Shown here: piece after piece, positions 26,452 through 34,666 of the stretch
How the letters are laid out: every line of letters begins with the position of its first letter
Position numbering within the stretch: the stretch's first letter is position 1
Program-made: the position numbers and the translations under genes
Notes under the pieces: model-generated
What the model saw: only the letters and a program-made list of their open reading frames with translations
Databases searched by the model: none
What the model was told of the DNA's origin: nothing
Source of the DNA: an uncultured Roseobacter sp.
GTDB lineage: Bacteria; Pseudomonadota; Alphaproteobacteria; Rhodobacterales; Rhodobacteraceae
Direction: 5' to 3'
DNA length: 64,000 nt
Assembly (NCBI GenBank): GCA_947501635.1
Contig: CANMWT010000008.1
Location: 62,001 to 126,000 of the forward strand

Positions 26452-27680
26452 TCCGCAGGAGCCGCTACACCGCGTGCAAAAATCGTCTCGTTGCCCTTCT
26501 CGGGATGGCGCGGGATCAGCATCGCCAGCACAAAAGAAATCATTGCCATGCCAGCCGCCAGCAAGAACACTGCCCCCGGCGACCACAACCACAAGAACCC
26601 CAGCGACACGGGCAGAAAAACCGCCGCAATGTGATTGATCGTAAAGGCCACCGCAGCGGTAGGCGCGATATCTCCGGGGTCGGCGATCTTCTGGAAATAC
26701 GTCTTGAGCGCCAGCGCGAGCCCGAAAAAGATATGATCCAGCACATATAAGGTCGCAGCCACCGCGACCCCCCAGCCCAGATAATACACGCCGCCATAGC
26801 TTAGAAACACGAGCACCAGCCCGATATACTCAAATCCAAGCGTGCGCCGCTCGCCAAAATATCCCACCGCACGCCCCAACAAAGGCGCCACCAGAATATT
26901 CACCACCAGGTTGATGAGATACAGAAAAGTAATCTCATGCACATCATAGCCAAACTTCTCGACCATCATGAATCCCGCAAAGACCACGAAAATCTGCCGC
27001 CGCGCACCTGACATGAACTGCAACGCATAATACAACCAGTACCGGCGGCGCAGAACCATCTTCTTGATCTGCGGGGTTGGCGCTTCAAACTGCGGATATG
27101 CCACAAAGGCAAACACTGCCATCACAACAGTGATCCCACCGCCGACCATATACACAGTGTTGTAAGACAGCCCCAGCGTCTCCCACAGCGCCATAATCGC
27201 CAGATACGCCACGAGCGTCGCACTCGATCCCGCCGCCAACAGCCAGCCCAGAACACGCGGTGCTTCCGCTTTGCTCAACCATTGCAGCTGCAGAGACTGG
27301 TTCACCGTCTCGTAATAATGAAACCCCATGGAACTCAGCATGGTTATCATCAAAATGCCGCCCATCGACGGAAACCAGGCCGTCACCGCCGTCGCCACCC
27401 CAAGCAGCACCAAGGACACCAGCGCCAGCACCTGCTCCCGCACAAAGATGATGATCGCAATAACGCCGACGGCCAGAAAACCGGGTATCTCGCGCACGGT
27501 GTGCAAAAGACCGATATCCGCTCCGTCAAAATCGGCAGCCTCGATGACAAAGTTGTTCAAAAGCGCCGACCATGTGTTGAAGGCAATCGGCATGGCCAGC
27601 GCCATCAGCACCAACAACCCGATCGGACGGCGCCAAAAAGGCAACTTCTGCGCATCTTCAAGTGTGATGAACTGAGCCAT
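26448..27680 (-). CDS. MFS transporter
   Basis: A 410-residue major facilitator with twelve likely helices, starting MAQFITLEDAQKLPFWRRPIGLLVLMALAMPIAF. The cytoplasmic loop between helices 6 and 7 is KMVLRRRYWLYYALQFMSGARRQIF; GRAVGYFGERR resembles the MFS loop motif between helices 8 and 9. The gene is the first of a tightly coupled set with the MATE transporter (ATGA overlap) and prmA. I cannot name a substrate. Motif A between helices 2 and 3 is not clearly conserved. Confidence 0.8.
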   Translation of the reverse strand: MAQFITLEDAQKLPFWRRPIGLLVLMALAMPIAFNTWSALLNNFVIEAADFDGADIGLLHTVREIPGFLAVGVIAIIIFVREQVLALVSLVLLGVATAVTAWFPSMGGILMITMLSSMGFHYYETVNQSLQLQWLSKAEAPRVLGWLLAAGSSATLVAYLAIMALWETLGLSYNTVYMVGGGITVVMAVFAFVAYPQFEAPTPQIKKMVLRRRYWLYYALQFMSGARRQIFVVFAGFMMVEKFGYDVHEITFLYLINLVVNILVAPLLGRAVGYFGERRTLGFEYIGLVLVFLSYGGVYYLGWGVAVAATLYVLDHIFFGLALALKTYFQKIADPGDIAPTAAVAFTINHIAAVFLPVSLGFLWLWSPGAVFLLAAGMAMISFVLAMLIPRHPEKGNETIFARGVAAPAE

Positions 27681-27754
27681 ATCTTCTCACTATGCTTTTT
27701 GCCGGAAGATGGCGAGGCAGAATAACACTCGCAGGCCGTCCGGCGGCCCACGCC

Positions 27755-27788
27755 TTTCTTTGGTCCCTAAATATCCCCGCCGGAGGCT
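27755..27788 (-). repeat. Dispersed 3' element, copy 2 (after priA)
   Basis: On the minus strand it reads CCTCCGGCGGGGATATTT followed by AGGGACCAAAGAAA, starting 17 bases after the priA stop. A six-bp GCCGCG/CGCGGC hairpin lies between the stop and the element. It differs from copy 1 by one or two bases. Confidence 0.75.
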
Positions 27789-27805
27789 GCCGCGCAGAGC
27801 GCGGC

Positions 27806-30001
27806 TCAATAAAAACTCTGTGGATCAATATCTACAGCCACACGCAAATCGCCCTTGAGCGGCAGCTGCCCGACCCATCGCGACAATGCGGCTTGCAACG
27901 GCACCGACTTGGCAGCCTTGACCAAAAGCCGCACCCGGTGTCGCCCGCGCACGCGCGCAATGGGCGCAGGTGCGGGCCCGAAAACCTGAGCACCAATGGC
28001 CCGCAACGGCGCATCCTGCCGCGCCAGCGCATTGCCAGCATCAAAAACCATGCCCACGTCCGTACCACTCAGAATGATCCCCGCCATCCTGCCATAGGGT
28101 GGCACACCCGCCGCCTCACGCTCTCCCGCCTCCGCGGCCCAGAACCGCTCCTCATCACCCGCAAGAATGGCCCTTATCACGGGGTGCTCGGGCTGATAGG
28201 TCTGCAAAAGCGCGGTCCCCGGCTTCTCGGCCCGTCCCGCACGTCCTGCCACCTGCCGCATCAACTGAAAGGTGCGCTCAGCCGCGCGCAGATCCGACCC
28301 CTGCAGCCCCAGATCGGCATCGATGACCCCGACCAGCGTCAAATTTGGAAAATTATGCCCCTTGGCGACCAATTGCGTACCAATGACAATGTCCGCAGCC
28401 CCTGCAGCAATCTCTTCGATCTCGGCTTTGAGCGCACGCGCCGATCCGTACATATCGGAACTGAGCGTAGCGACACGCGCCTGAGGAAACAGCGCCGCGG
28501 CCTCTTCGGCCAGCCGCTCCACGCCGGGACCTACCGGTGCCAGACGGTCCTCAGCCTGGCAGGCAGGGCAGACCGTCGGCATCGGTTTGCTCTCACCGCA
28601 CTGATGGCACACAAGACGCTTGAGAAAACGGTGCTCAACCATTCGCGCATCGCAATCATCGCAGCCGATCTGATGCCCGCAGGCCCGACACAAAGTCACC
28701 GGCGCATAGCCGCGGCGGTTGATGAACAACATCGCCTGTTCCGACCGTGCCAGCCGCGCCTCAACCTCCGTCTGCAGCATCTTCGACACCCAGCGGTTGG
28801 CCGGTAGCGCCTCGCTGCGCATATCAATCGCCCGCATTTGCGGCATCACCGCAGGGCCGAACCGCGCGGTCAATTCCAGCTTGGCGTATTTGCCCGCCTC
28901 CGCATTGACCCAGCTTTCGAGCGACGGGGTGGCGGAGGCAAGCACCACCTGTGCGCCGCAGATCGAGGCCCGCAGCACGGCCATGTCGCGCGCATTATAA
29001 AGCACGCCCTCTTCCTGTTTGTAGGACGTGTCGTGTTCTTCATCCACGACGATAAGCCCCAGGTTTCGGTAAGGCAAAAACAGCGCCGAGCGCGCGCCGA
29101 TCACCAACTGTGCTTCGCCCTGAGCGACCATTCGCCAAATCCGCCGCCGCTCCGTCATGGTGGCACCTGAATGCCACTCTGCCGGACGGGCCCCGAAGCG
29201 CGCTTCGACGCGGGTCAGAAATTCGGCCGTCAAGGCGATCTCGGGCAACAGAACCAACGCTTGCCGCCCCTGCCGGAGCGCAGCCGCGACTGCCTCCAGA
29301 TACACCTCCGTCTTGCCCGATCCCGTGACACCGCGCAAAAGGGTTGTACCGTACTGCTCGGACGCCACAGCCGCCGCGAGCCGCTCGGCCGCAACCGCCT
29401 GATCCGCTGTCAACTCTTTGGCGGGCAGCGCCGGATTGAGCCGTGCAAAAGGCAGATCACGCGGGCTGTCCTCTTCCAGAACAGCGCCCTGTGCCACCAG
29501 CCCCTTGACCACCGACGTTCCCACACCGGCCATCTCGGCCAACTCTTTCAGAGTAAACGACAAATCCCCATACTCGGACAAAGCCGCCAGCACCTTTTTG
29601 CGCGCAGCGGTCAACTTGTCGGGTTCCCGCGTACCGCGCCGGTAAACCTTGCGCATTGACGGCGGGTCTCCCAAGCCGGGCGCGCGGGTCGCAAGTCGCA
29701 GCATCGCAGGCAAGGGCGTCAGCGTGTAGTCCGCCGCGCGCGTCAGAAACGCGCGCATCTCTTCGCGCATGGGCGCCGTATCCAGAACCCGATAGGCTGC
29801 GCGTATCTTTGCCGGATCATAGTCGCCCTGTCCCGGCCCCCATACGACCCCAAGTACTTTGCGCGGCCCCAGCGGCACCTCGACAAAAGCACCTAAGCAA
29901 CAGCCCCCCTCTGGCGCACGGTAATCAAGAGGCCGACCCAGAGGCTGGGTCGTTAACACAGCGATCAGATCGCCCGCGTCGTAAAACTCTGGCAGGTGCA
30001 A
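27806..30001 (-). CDS. priA: Primosomal protein N' (replication restart helicase PriA)
   Basis: PriA, about 731 residues. I use the TTG at 30001 because GGAG lies seven bases upstream and the product begins MHLPEFYDAGDLIAVLTTQPLGRPLDYRAPEG; an ATG at 30043 in the same frame lacks a site. Visible are the N-terminal DNA-binding domain, Walker A GVTGSGKTEVYLEAV, the DEEH box VVDEEHDTSYKQEE, and the zinc-binding cysteines in CRACGHQIGCDDCDARMV and CHQCGESKPMPTVCPAC. PriA reloads the replisome at broken forks, which fits the presence of ruvABC nearby without proving joint regulation. Confidence 0.95.
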   Translation of the reverse strand: MHLPEFYDAGDLIAVLTTQPLGRPLDYRAPEGGCCLGAFVEVPLGPRKVLGVVWGPGQGDYDPAKIRAAYRVLDTAPMREEMRAFLTRAADYTLTPLPAMLRLATRAPGLGDPPSMRKVYRRGTREPDKLTAARKKVLAALSEYGDLSFTLKELAEMAGVGTSVVKGLVAQGAVLEEDSPRDLPFARLNPALPAKELTADQAVAAERLAAAVASEQYGTTLLRGVTGSGKTEVYLEAVAAALRQGRQALVLLPEIALTAEFLTRVEARFGARPAEWHSGATMTERRRIWRMVAQGEAQLVIGARSALFLPYRNLGLIVVDEEHDTSYKQEEGVLYNARDMAVLRASICGAQVVLASATPSLESWVNAEAGKYAKLELTARFGPAVMPQMRAIDMRSEALPANRWVSKMLQTEVEARLARSEQAMLFINRRGYAPVTLCRACGHQIGCDDCDARMVEHRFLKRLVCHQCGESKPMPTVCPACQAEDRLAPVGPGVERLAEEAAALFPQARVATLSSDMYGSARALKAEIEEIAAGAADIVIGTQLVAKGHNFPNLTLVGVIDADLGLQGSDLRAAERTFQLMRQVAGRAGRAEKPGTALLQTYQPEHPVIRAILAGDEERFWAAEAGEREAAGVPPYGRMAGIILSGTDVGMVFDAGNALARQDAPLRAIGAQVFGPAPAPIARVRGRHRVRLLVKAAKSVPLQAALSRWVGQLPLKGDLRVAVDIDPQSFY

Positions 30002-30124
30002 CGGCAAGCTCCGGCATATGCGGCTATTAAAGGGTTTAAGCATCGCAGATCATGCGGTAAAGCCAAGCGCAAGAGCGATTGCGGCACGCGCGATCCCGAC
30101 CAAGCTTGAATGGAGAGCATTGCA

Positions 30125-30778
30125 ATGAAGTTCTTTGTCGATACCGCCGATACACAGGCCATTTCCGATCTGAACGATCTGGGCATGGTAGACGGTGTGA
30201 CCACCAACCCATCCCTTATCCTCAAGTCGGGACGCGACATCATCGAGGTCACCCGCGAAATCTGCGGCATCGTGACCGGACCGGTGAGCGCCGAAGTCGT
30301 GGCACTGGAAGCCGATGCAATGATCGCGGAAGGCCGCAAGCTGGCAGAGATCGCGGAAAACATCACTGTCAAATTGCCGCTGACGTGGGACGGTCTGAAA
30401 GCCTGCAAGGTGCTGTCGGGCGAAGGCAAGATGGTCAATGTCACTTTGTGTTTCTCAGCCAACCAGGCATTGCTGGCCGCCAAAGCCGGTGCCACCTTCA
30501 TCAGCCCCTTCATTGGCCGGCTCGACGATATGAGCCTCGACGGAGTAGAGCTGATCGAAGACATCCGCACGATCTATGACAACTACGGCTATGAGACGGA
30601 AATCCTCGCGGCTTCCATACGCTCCATCAATCACGTCCAGCAAGTGGCCCTGATTGGCGCCGACGTGATGACCGCACCACCCGAGGTTATCAAGAAACTG
30701 GCCAGCCACCCGTTGACCGACAAGGGCCTCGAGCAGTTCATGGCGGACTGGGCAAAAACAGGCCAGAACATCCTCTGA
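30125..30778 (+). CDS. fsa: Fructose-6-phosphate aldolase / transaldolase-like protein
   Basis: A 217-residue class I aldolase of the Fsa/TalC (type 3B) transaldolase subfamily. It starts [20 protein letters not shown] with GGAGAG upstream, shows GVTTNPSLI, the Schiff-base lysine at Lys83 in [43 protein letters not shown], and ends in [13 protein letters not shown]. Enzymes of this size act either as transaldolase in the pentose phosphate pathway or as dihydroxyacetone-dependent aldolase; sequence alone does not tell which. In alphaproteobacteria the annotated transaldolase is usually of this short type. Confidence 0.9.
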   Translation: MKFFVDTADTQAISDLNDLGMVDGVTTNPSLILKSGRDIIEVTREICGIVTGPVSAEVVALEADAMIAEGRKLAEIAENITVKLPLTWDGLKACKVLSGEGKMVNVTLCFSANQALLAAKAGATFISPFIGRLDDMSLDGVELIEDIRTIYDNYGYETEILAASIRSINHVQQVALIGADVMTAPPEVIKKLASHPLTDKGLEQFMADWAKTGQNIL

Positions 30779-30900
30779 GCCTGCCTTAGAACACTGCGCC
30801 GCAGGCCAGCGCCTGTGGCGCTTATCCGACAGTCGTCCGCATTTGAAGAATTAAAAAATTCCGGGCAGATTTTGTCGCGGCGCCGTGTTAGGGTGCCCCA

Positions 30901-30940
30901 AAACAAACAAGAGCAGAGCAAAACAAACAAGAGCAGAGCA
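30901..30940 (+). repeat. Perfect 20-bp tandem duplication over the DUF484 translation start
   Basis: The unit aaacaaacaagagcagagca occurs at 30901-30920 and again at 30921-30940; the last base of the second copy is the A of the ATG at 30940. The duplication therefore doubles the leader that contains the only plausible ribosome-binding sequence (AAGAGCAGAGC). Confidence 0.9.
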
Positions 30941-31647
30941 TGACGACCAAACCGAAAATCGAAGACGCATTGCGTGCGGCGATCATTGCGCAACCGGATG
31001 TCATTCTCGACGACAAGGATGTGATGCACGCCCTGATTGCCGCAAACGAAAAGATCATGGGGGCAAACATCGTCGATTTGCGCGGCATTGCCATGGACCG
31101 TCTCGAGACGCGGCTTGACCGGCTCGAAGATACCCACCGCTCTGTCATTGCCGCAGCCTACGAGAACCTAGCCGGCACCAACCAGATTCACCGCGCAATT
31201 TTGCGCATGTTGGATCCCGTTGATTTTGAAGCTTTTCTACAGGACCTTAGTGGTGAAGTTGCCGAAATTCTGCGGGTCGATGCGATCCGTCTTGTGCTGG
31301 AGACAGGACAAGCGGAACAAGACGCGACACTGGCCAGTCTGGGCGAGGTGCTGACTGTGCAGAAGGCAGGCTTTATCGGCAGTTATCTGACACAAGGGCG
31401 CGGCGGTGCCCCACGGCAGGTTACTCTGCGCCAGATCCAGCAGGGTAACGAAACACTCTATGGTGACAAGGCCGATTTCATCCGTTCCGAAGCTTGCCTG
31501 AAGCTGGATTTCGGCACCGGTCGCCTGCCGGGCATGCTCGCCCTCGGGGCCGAAGACCCGCATATGTTCACACCGCAACAGGGGTCCGATCTGCTGGTCT
31601 TTTTTGCAGGCGTCTTCGAAAGGGTGATGCGCCGCTGGCTGTCATGA
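30940..31647 (+). CDS. DUF484 family protein (XerC-associated)
   Basis: A 235-residue cytosolic protein of the DUF484 family, which has a short helical N-terminus and a GAF-like domain. The N-terminus IEDALRAAIIAQPDVILDDKDVMHALI and the segment GANIVDLRGIAMDRLETRLDRLEDTHRSVIAAAYENL are typical, ending with FGTGRLPGMLALGAEDPHMFTPQQGSDLLVFFAGVFERVMRRWL. It lies directly upstream of xerC with an ATGA overlap, the arrangement found across proteobacteria. Its role in dimer resolution or septation is unknown. The weak leader is duplicated (30901-30940). Confidence 0.88.
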   Translation: MTTKPKIEDALRAAIIAQPDVILDDKDVMHALIAANEKIMGANIVDLRGIAMDRLETRLDRLEDTHRSVIAAAYENLAGTNQIHRAILRMLDPVDFEAFLQDLSGEVAEILRVDAIRLVLETGQAEQDATLASLGEVLTVQKAGFIGSYLTQGRGGAPRQVTLRQIQQGNETLYGDKADFIRSEACLKLDFGTGRLPGMLALGAEDPHMFTPQQGSDLLVFFAGVFERVMRRWLS

Positions 31648-32564
31648 GCCTGATAAGCCCTGCTGCGGCCGATGCACTCGAAGGCTGGCTGACCCATCAG
31701 CGCGCGCTGAAAGGGTCCGCTGAAAACACGCTCAAGGCCTATCATGGGGACGTCGTTGACTTTCTCGCTTTCATAACAGGCCACAAAGGCGCGCCGCAGG
31801 GATTGGGCGCGCTGTCGGACATGTCAGTGACAGACATGCGCGCCTGGATGGCGCACACGCGCAGTACCGGTGTCTCTGCAAGATCGCTGGCGCGCAAACT
31901 TTCTGCGGTCAAAGCTTTCTACAAATGGCTCGCCGACCGCGAGGGTTTCGAACCCACCGCGGTGCTGTCGACGCGCGCGCCCAAGTTTCAGAAAAAACTG
32001 CCGCGCCCTCTGGCCGAAGACGCCGCGCGCGATCTGATCGACGCGATCGAGTTGCAGTCTGAAAAGCCGTGGGTCGCGGCACGGGACGTGGCCGTCGTGA
32101 CAGTATTGTGGGGCTGCGGGCTGCGCATCTCGGAGGCGCTGTCGCTGCAGGGCAAGGACGCACCACTGCCCAGCAGTCTGCGCATCATCGGTAAAGGCGG
32201 CAAGGAGCGGGTCGTGCCTGTCTTGCCCGCCGCACAGGCGGCAGTCGACAACTACCTGAAATCATGCCCCTTTCTGATCGAACAGGACGGCCCCCTTTTC
32301 CGGGCCGTGCGCGGTGGGGCCTTGGCTCCCGGCGCCATTCAAAAGGTCATGGCGCGGGCAAGAATGCAGCTTGGATTGCCCGCGTCGGCGACGCCGCATG
32401 CCATGCGGCACAGCTTTGCAACCCATCTGCTGAACGCAGGTGGAGACTTGCGCGCCATTCAGGAACTGCTGGGGCATGCCTCGCTTTCGACCACTCAGGC
32501 TTACACCGCAGTTGATACCGCGCGGCTGATGGAAGTCTACGACCGCGCCCATCCCAAAGCATGA
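31644..32564 (+). CDS. xerC: Tyrosine recombinase XerC
   Basis: Xer-type recombinase, 306 residues from the ATG at 31644 that overlaps the DUF484 stop as ATGA. The SAM-like N-terminal core-binding domain spans about 1-105. The catalytic residues can be read: Arg161 (GCGLRISEAL), Lys184 or Lys187 (IGKGGKERV), His252 and Arg255 (HAMRHSF), His278 (LLGHAS) and the nucleophile Tyr287 (TTQAYTAV). XerC with XerD resolves chromosome dimers at dif. I call it XerC rather than XerD because of the DUF484 partner. Confidence 0.93.
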   Translation: MSLISPAAADALEGWLTHQRALKGSAENTLKAYHGDVVDFLAFITGHKGAPQGLGALSDMSVTDMRAWMAHTRSTGVSARSLARKLSAVKAFYKWLADREGFEPTAVLSTRAPKFQKKLPRPLAEDAARDLIDAIELQSEKPWVAARDVAVVTVLWGCGLRISEALSLQGKDAPLPSSLRIIGKGGKERVVPVLPAAQAAVDNYLKSCPFLIEQDGPLFRAVRGGALAPGAIQKVMARARMQLGLPASATPHAMRHSFATHLLNAGGDLRAIQELLGHASLSTTQAYTAVDTARLMEVYDRAHPKA

Positions 32565-32634
32565 GGATACTGCCCCTTCCGATCAGGGTCATTTTCCTTT
32601 TGCATCCCGGGGCCCCTTGGGTCAAAAAGCGCGG

Positions 32635-33330
32635 ATGAATATTCGACTGGCCGCTTTAAGCGTACATCTGCTGACAGCAACCGGAGCTGTCTTCGCCATG
32701 CTGGCCATGCTGGCCGCCGTTGACGGCGAATGGGACCTGATGTTCCTGTGGCTTGTCGTGGCCTTTTTCGTCGACGGGATCGACGGGCCGCTGGCCCGAA
32801 AGTACCACGTGAAGGTCAATGCGCCCGAGTTTGACGGGGTGCTGCTGGATCTTATCATCGACTACCTCACCTATGTGTTCATTCCCGCCTTCGCGCTCTT
32901 TTCTTCGGGCCTGATGGATGGCTGGACGGGCTGGGTGGCCATCATTGTAATCACCTTTGCTTCGGCCATGTACTTTGCTGACACACGCATGAAAACAAAG
33001 GATAATTCTTTTTCCGGTTTCCCCGGGTGCTGGAATATGGTGGTGCTGGTCATCTTCGCGCTTGAGCCCAGCTTCTGGGTCAGCCTCGCGCTGGTCTCGG
33101 CGCTGGCGGTCACCATGTTTCTGCCGCTCAAATTCGTGCACCCCGTCCGTACGAAACGCTGGCGCAGCGTGACCTTGCCCATGGCCATCGCCTGGACCTT
33201 CTTTGCCGGCTGGGCGGCCTGGGTCGGTTTCCACCCCGAAAGCTGGGCGCATTGGGGGCTTGTGGTGACCAGCCTCTACCTCATATTTGCGGGCATCGCA
33301 CAGCAGATTATCCCCGCGCGCAACGGCTGA
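32635..33330 (+). CDS. pcs: Phosphatidylcholine synthase (CDP-alcohol phosphatidyltransferase)
   Basis: Pcs, about 231 residues and eight hydrophobic segments. It begins MNIRLAALSVHLLTATGAVFAMLAMLAAVDGEWDLMFLWL, typical of Pcs, with the CDP-alcohol phosphotransferase motif DGIDGPLAR followed by the downstream acidic pair in FDGVLLD. Pcs condenses choline directly with CDP-diacylglycerol and occurs mainly in alphaproteobacteria. The ribosome-binding site is weak; a TTG at 32617 would add six residues. The gene is isolated downstream of xerC by about 70 bases. Confidence 0.87.
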   Translation: MNIRLAALSVHLLTATGAVFAMLAMLAAVDGEWDLMFLWLVVAFFVDGIDGPLARKYHVKVNAPEFDGVLLDLIIDYLTYVFIPAFALFSSGLMDGWTGWVAIIVITFASAMYFADTRMKTKDNSFSGFPGCWNMVVLVIFALEPSFWVSLALVSALAVTMFLPLKFVHPVRTKRWRSVTLPMAIAWTFFAGWAAWVGFHPESWAHWGLVVTSLYLIFAGIAQQIIPARNG

Positions 33331-33427
33331 ACAAAATGTCTGCGCAACGCGCGCAGGGTGCCCAGACGACAGCCGGCGAAAAACCGGCCAAACCCCATAA
33401 AAAAAGCCTTTTGGCCTCTACATAAAC

Positions 33428-33453
33428 CGTATGGAAAACGTATGGAAAACGTA
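33428..33453. repeat. Short tandem repeat between pcs and ogt
   Basis: The 11-mer CGTATGGAAAA occurs twice in tandem (33428-33438 and 33439-33449) and a third copy begins (CGTA). It lies in the 219-bp gap between convergent genes that otherwise holds only a weak GCCGG/CCGGC hairpin near 33371-33387. Confidence 0.7.
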
Positions 33454-33549
33454 CATACCGCAGCGGCGCGGCGCCCTCAAAATCAAAAAAATCCGCCCCA
33501 AACAGACCGCGCGGCAGCGAAAGATTAACAGTATCATGCAACGGCGCAC

Positions 33550-34005
33550 TCAGATCAGAAAGCCGCCCGCGCCTTCGTGCTTGAGCAGGGCCACCTTTGT
33601 CTCGACCCCGCCCCGGCCTGAAAAACCGGTAAGCCCCTTGGCACCCATCACCCGATGGCAGGGGATGATGATCGGGATCGGATTGGCGCCACAGGCCTGC
33701 CCGACAGCCTGCGCGGGCGCTGACAAGACCTTGGCAATCGCGCCGTAGGTTGTTGTCTCACCGAAGGGGATCGCAGACATTTCCGCGCAGACGGCTCGCT
33801 GGAAATCTGAGCCCGGCACCTGCAGCGGCAGATCAAAGCGTTTCAGTTCGCCGACGTCATAGGCATGCAACTGGCGCGCGGCATCATCCAAAAGAGCGCT
33901 TTGCGCCTCTCTACGTGCGCGACCCCAGCGCACAGCCACAATCGCTCCGGTCTCTTCGACCAGAACAAGCGGCCCGAAATTTGTTTCAACGGTACGTTCA
34001 AGCAT
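33550..34005 (-). CDS. ogt: Methylated-DNA--protein-cysteine methyltransferase
   Basis: A 151-residue O6-alkylguanine-DNA alkyltransferase. The active-site motif PCHRV (Cys116) lies after IPIIIP, with the helix-turn-helix segment FQRAVCAEMSAIPFGETTTYGAIAKVLSAPAQAVGQACGANP before it and GLTGFSGRGGVETKVALLKHEG after. It transfers the alkyl group from damaged guanine or thymine to itself. No Ada N-terminal domain is present, so this is the Ogt type. Confidence 0.93.
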   Translation of the reverse strand: MLERTVETNFGPLVLVEETGAIVAVRWGRARREAQSALLDDAARQLHAYDVGELKRFDLPLQVPGSDFQRAVCAEMSAIPFGETTTYGAIAKVLSAPAQAVGQACGANPIPIIIPCHRVMGAKGLTGFSGRGGVETKVALLKHEGAGGFLI

Positions 34006-34666
34006 GGATCAACCGTCGCGCAGCAGGCCGCCTGAGGCAACCCGAAAGCTGCGCGATCCGCAACTGCAAGCCTGCGCGCACACCGCAGAGCGCACCGACC
34101 GCCTCAGGCTTTTACCAACATCTCGACCAAGGCTGTAAGCTGCTTTTCCTCCAACTACTCGTCCAGCCCGCATTGCGCCAGATCACACATCAAGCGTGGC
34201 AGCGCATCGGCTGTGCCTGTGACCGCGAATGTCGCCATCACATCGTCCAACGCGCTGTGCTATACTGCGACAGTCGCCGTCGGGTGCCGTCTCCCTGAAC
34301 AAGTTCGCGTTTTTCGCGCCATATGCACCATTGCGGGAACCTGTTCGAAAAGGGCGCGCATTGGCAGCCCCGCCTTCATACAGACAGCCCCGGCACGGCC
34401 GTCGCGTTGCGACCGACATGTGCAGAGGCGCCGCAAAGGGTGCAGATCGCCGCCTCACTGGCCGCCCAGACATGGTCGGGGCCAGCGCATAGGATCGCGG
34501 CCTGTGGATGGCCAATACCTGTCGGATAGGCAACGACCATGCCAATCAGCCAGTCCGCACCCGTCAAGAGCCGGCGAAAGCCTGGCACGGAAACCCGTTC
34601 ATGGGGGATTCTTTAGCGAGACTGCGGCCTGCTGCACCGCGTGAAGCAGTGCAACAGGTCGGACGT
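34006..34666 (-). pseudogene. Probable decayed minus-strand gene between ileS and ogt
   Basis: No intact gene covers these 661 bases. On the minus strand, protein-like sequence appears in pieces that change frame: VSVPGFRRLLTGADWL, MVVAYPTGIGHPQAAILCAG and AICTLCGASAHVGRN (about 34590-34376), then in another frame LDDVMATFAVTGTADALPRL and MCDLAQCGLDE ending in a stop near 34157, and finally LTALVEMLVKA ending near 34104. The pattern looks like one short gene broken by at least one frameshift and stop codons, but I cannot name the family and a chance reading in GC-rich DNA is possible. No tRNA or repeat is visible here. Confidence 0.35.
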
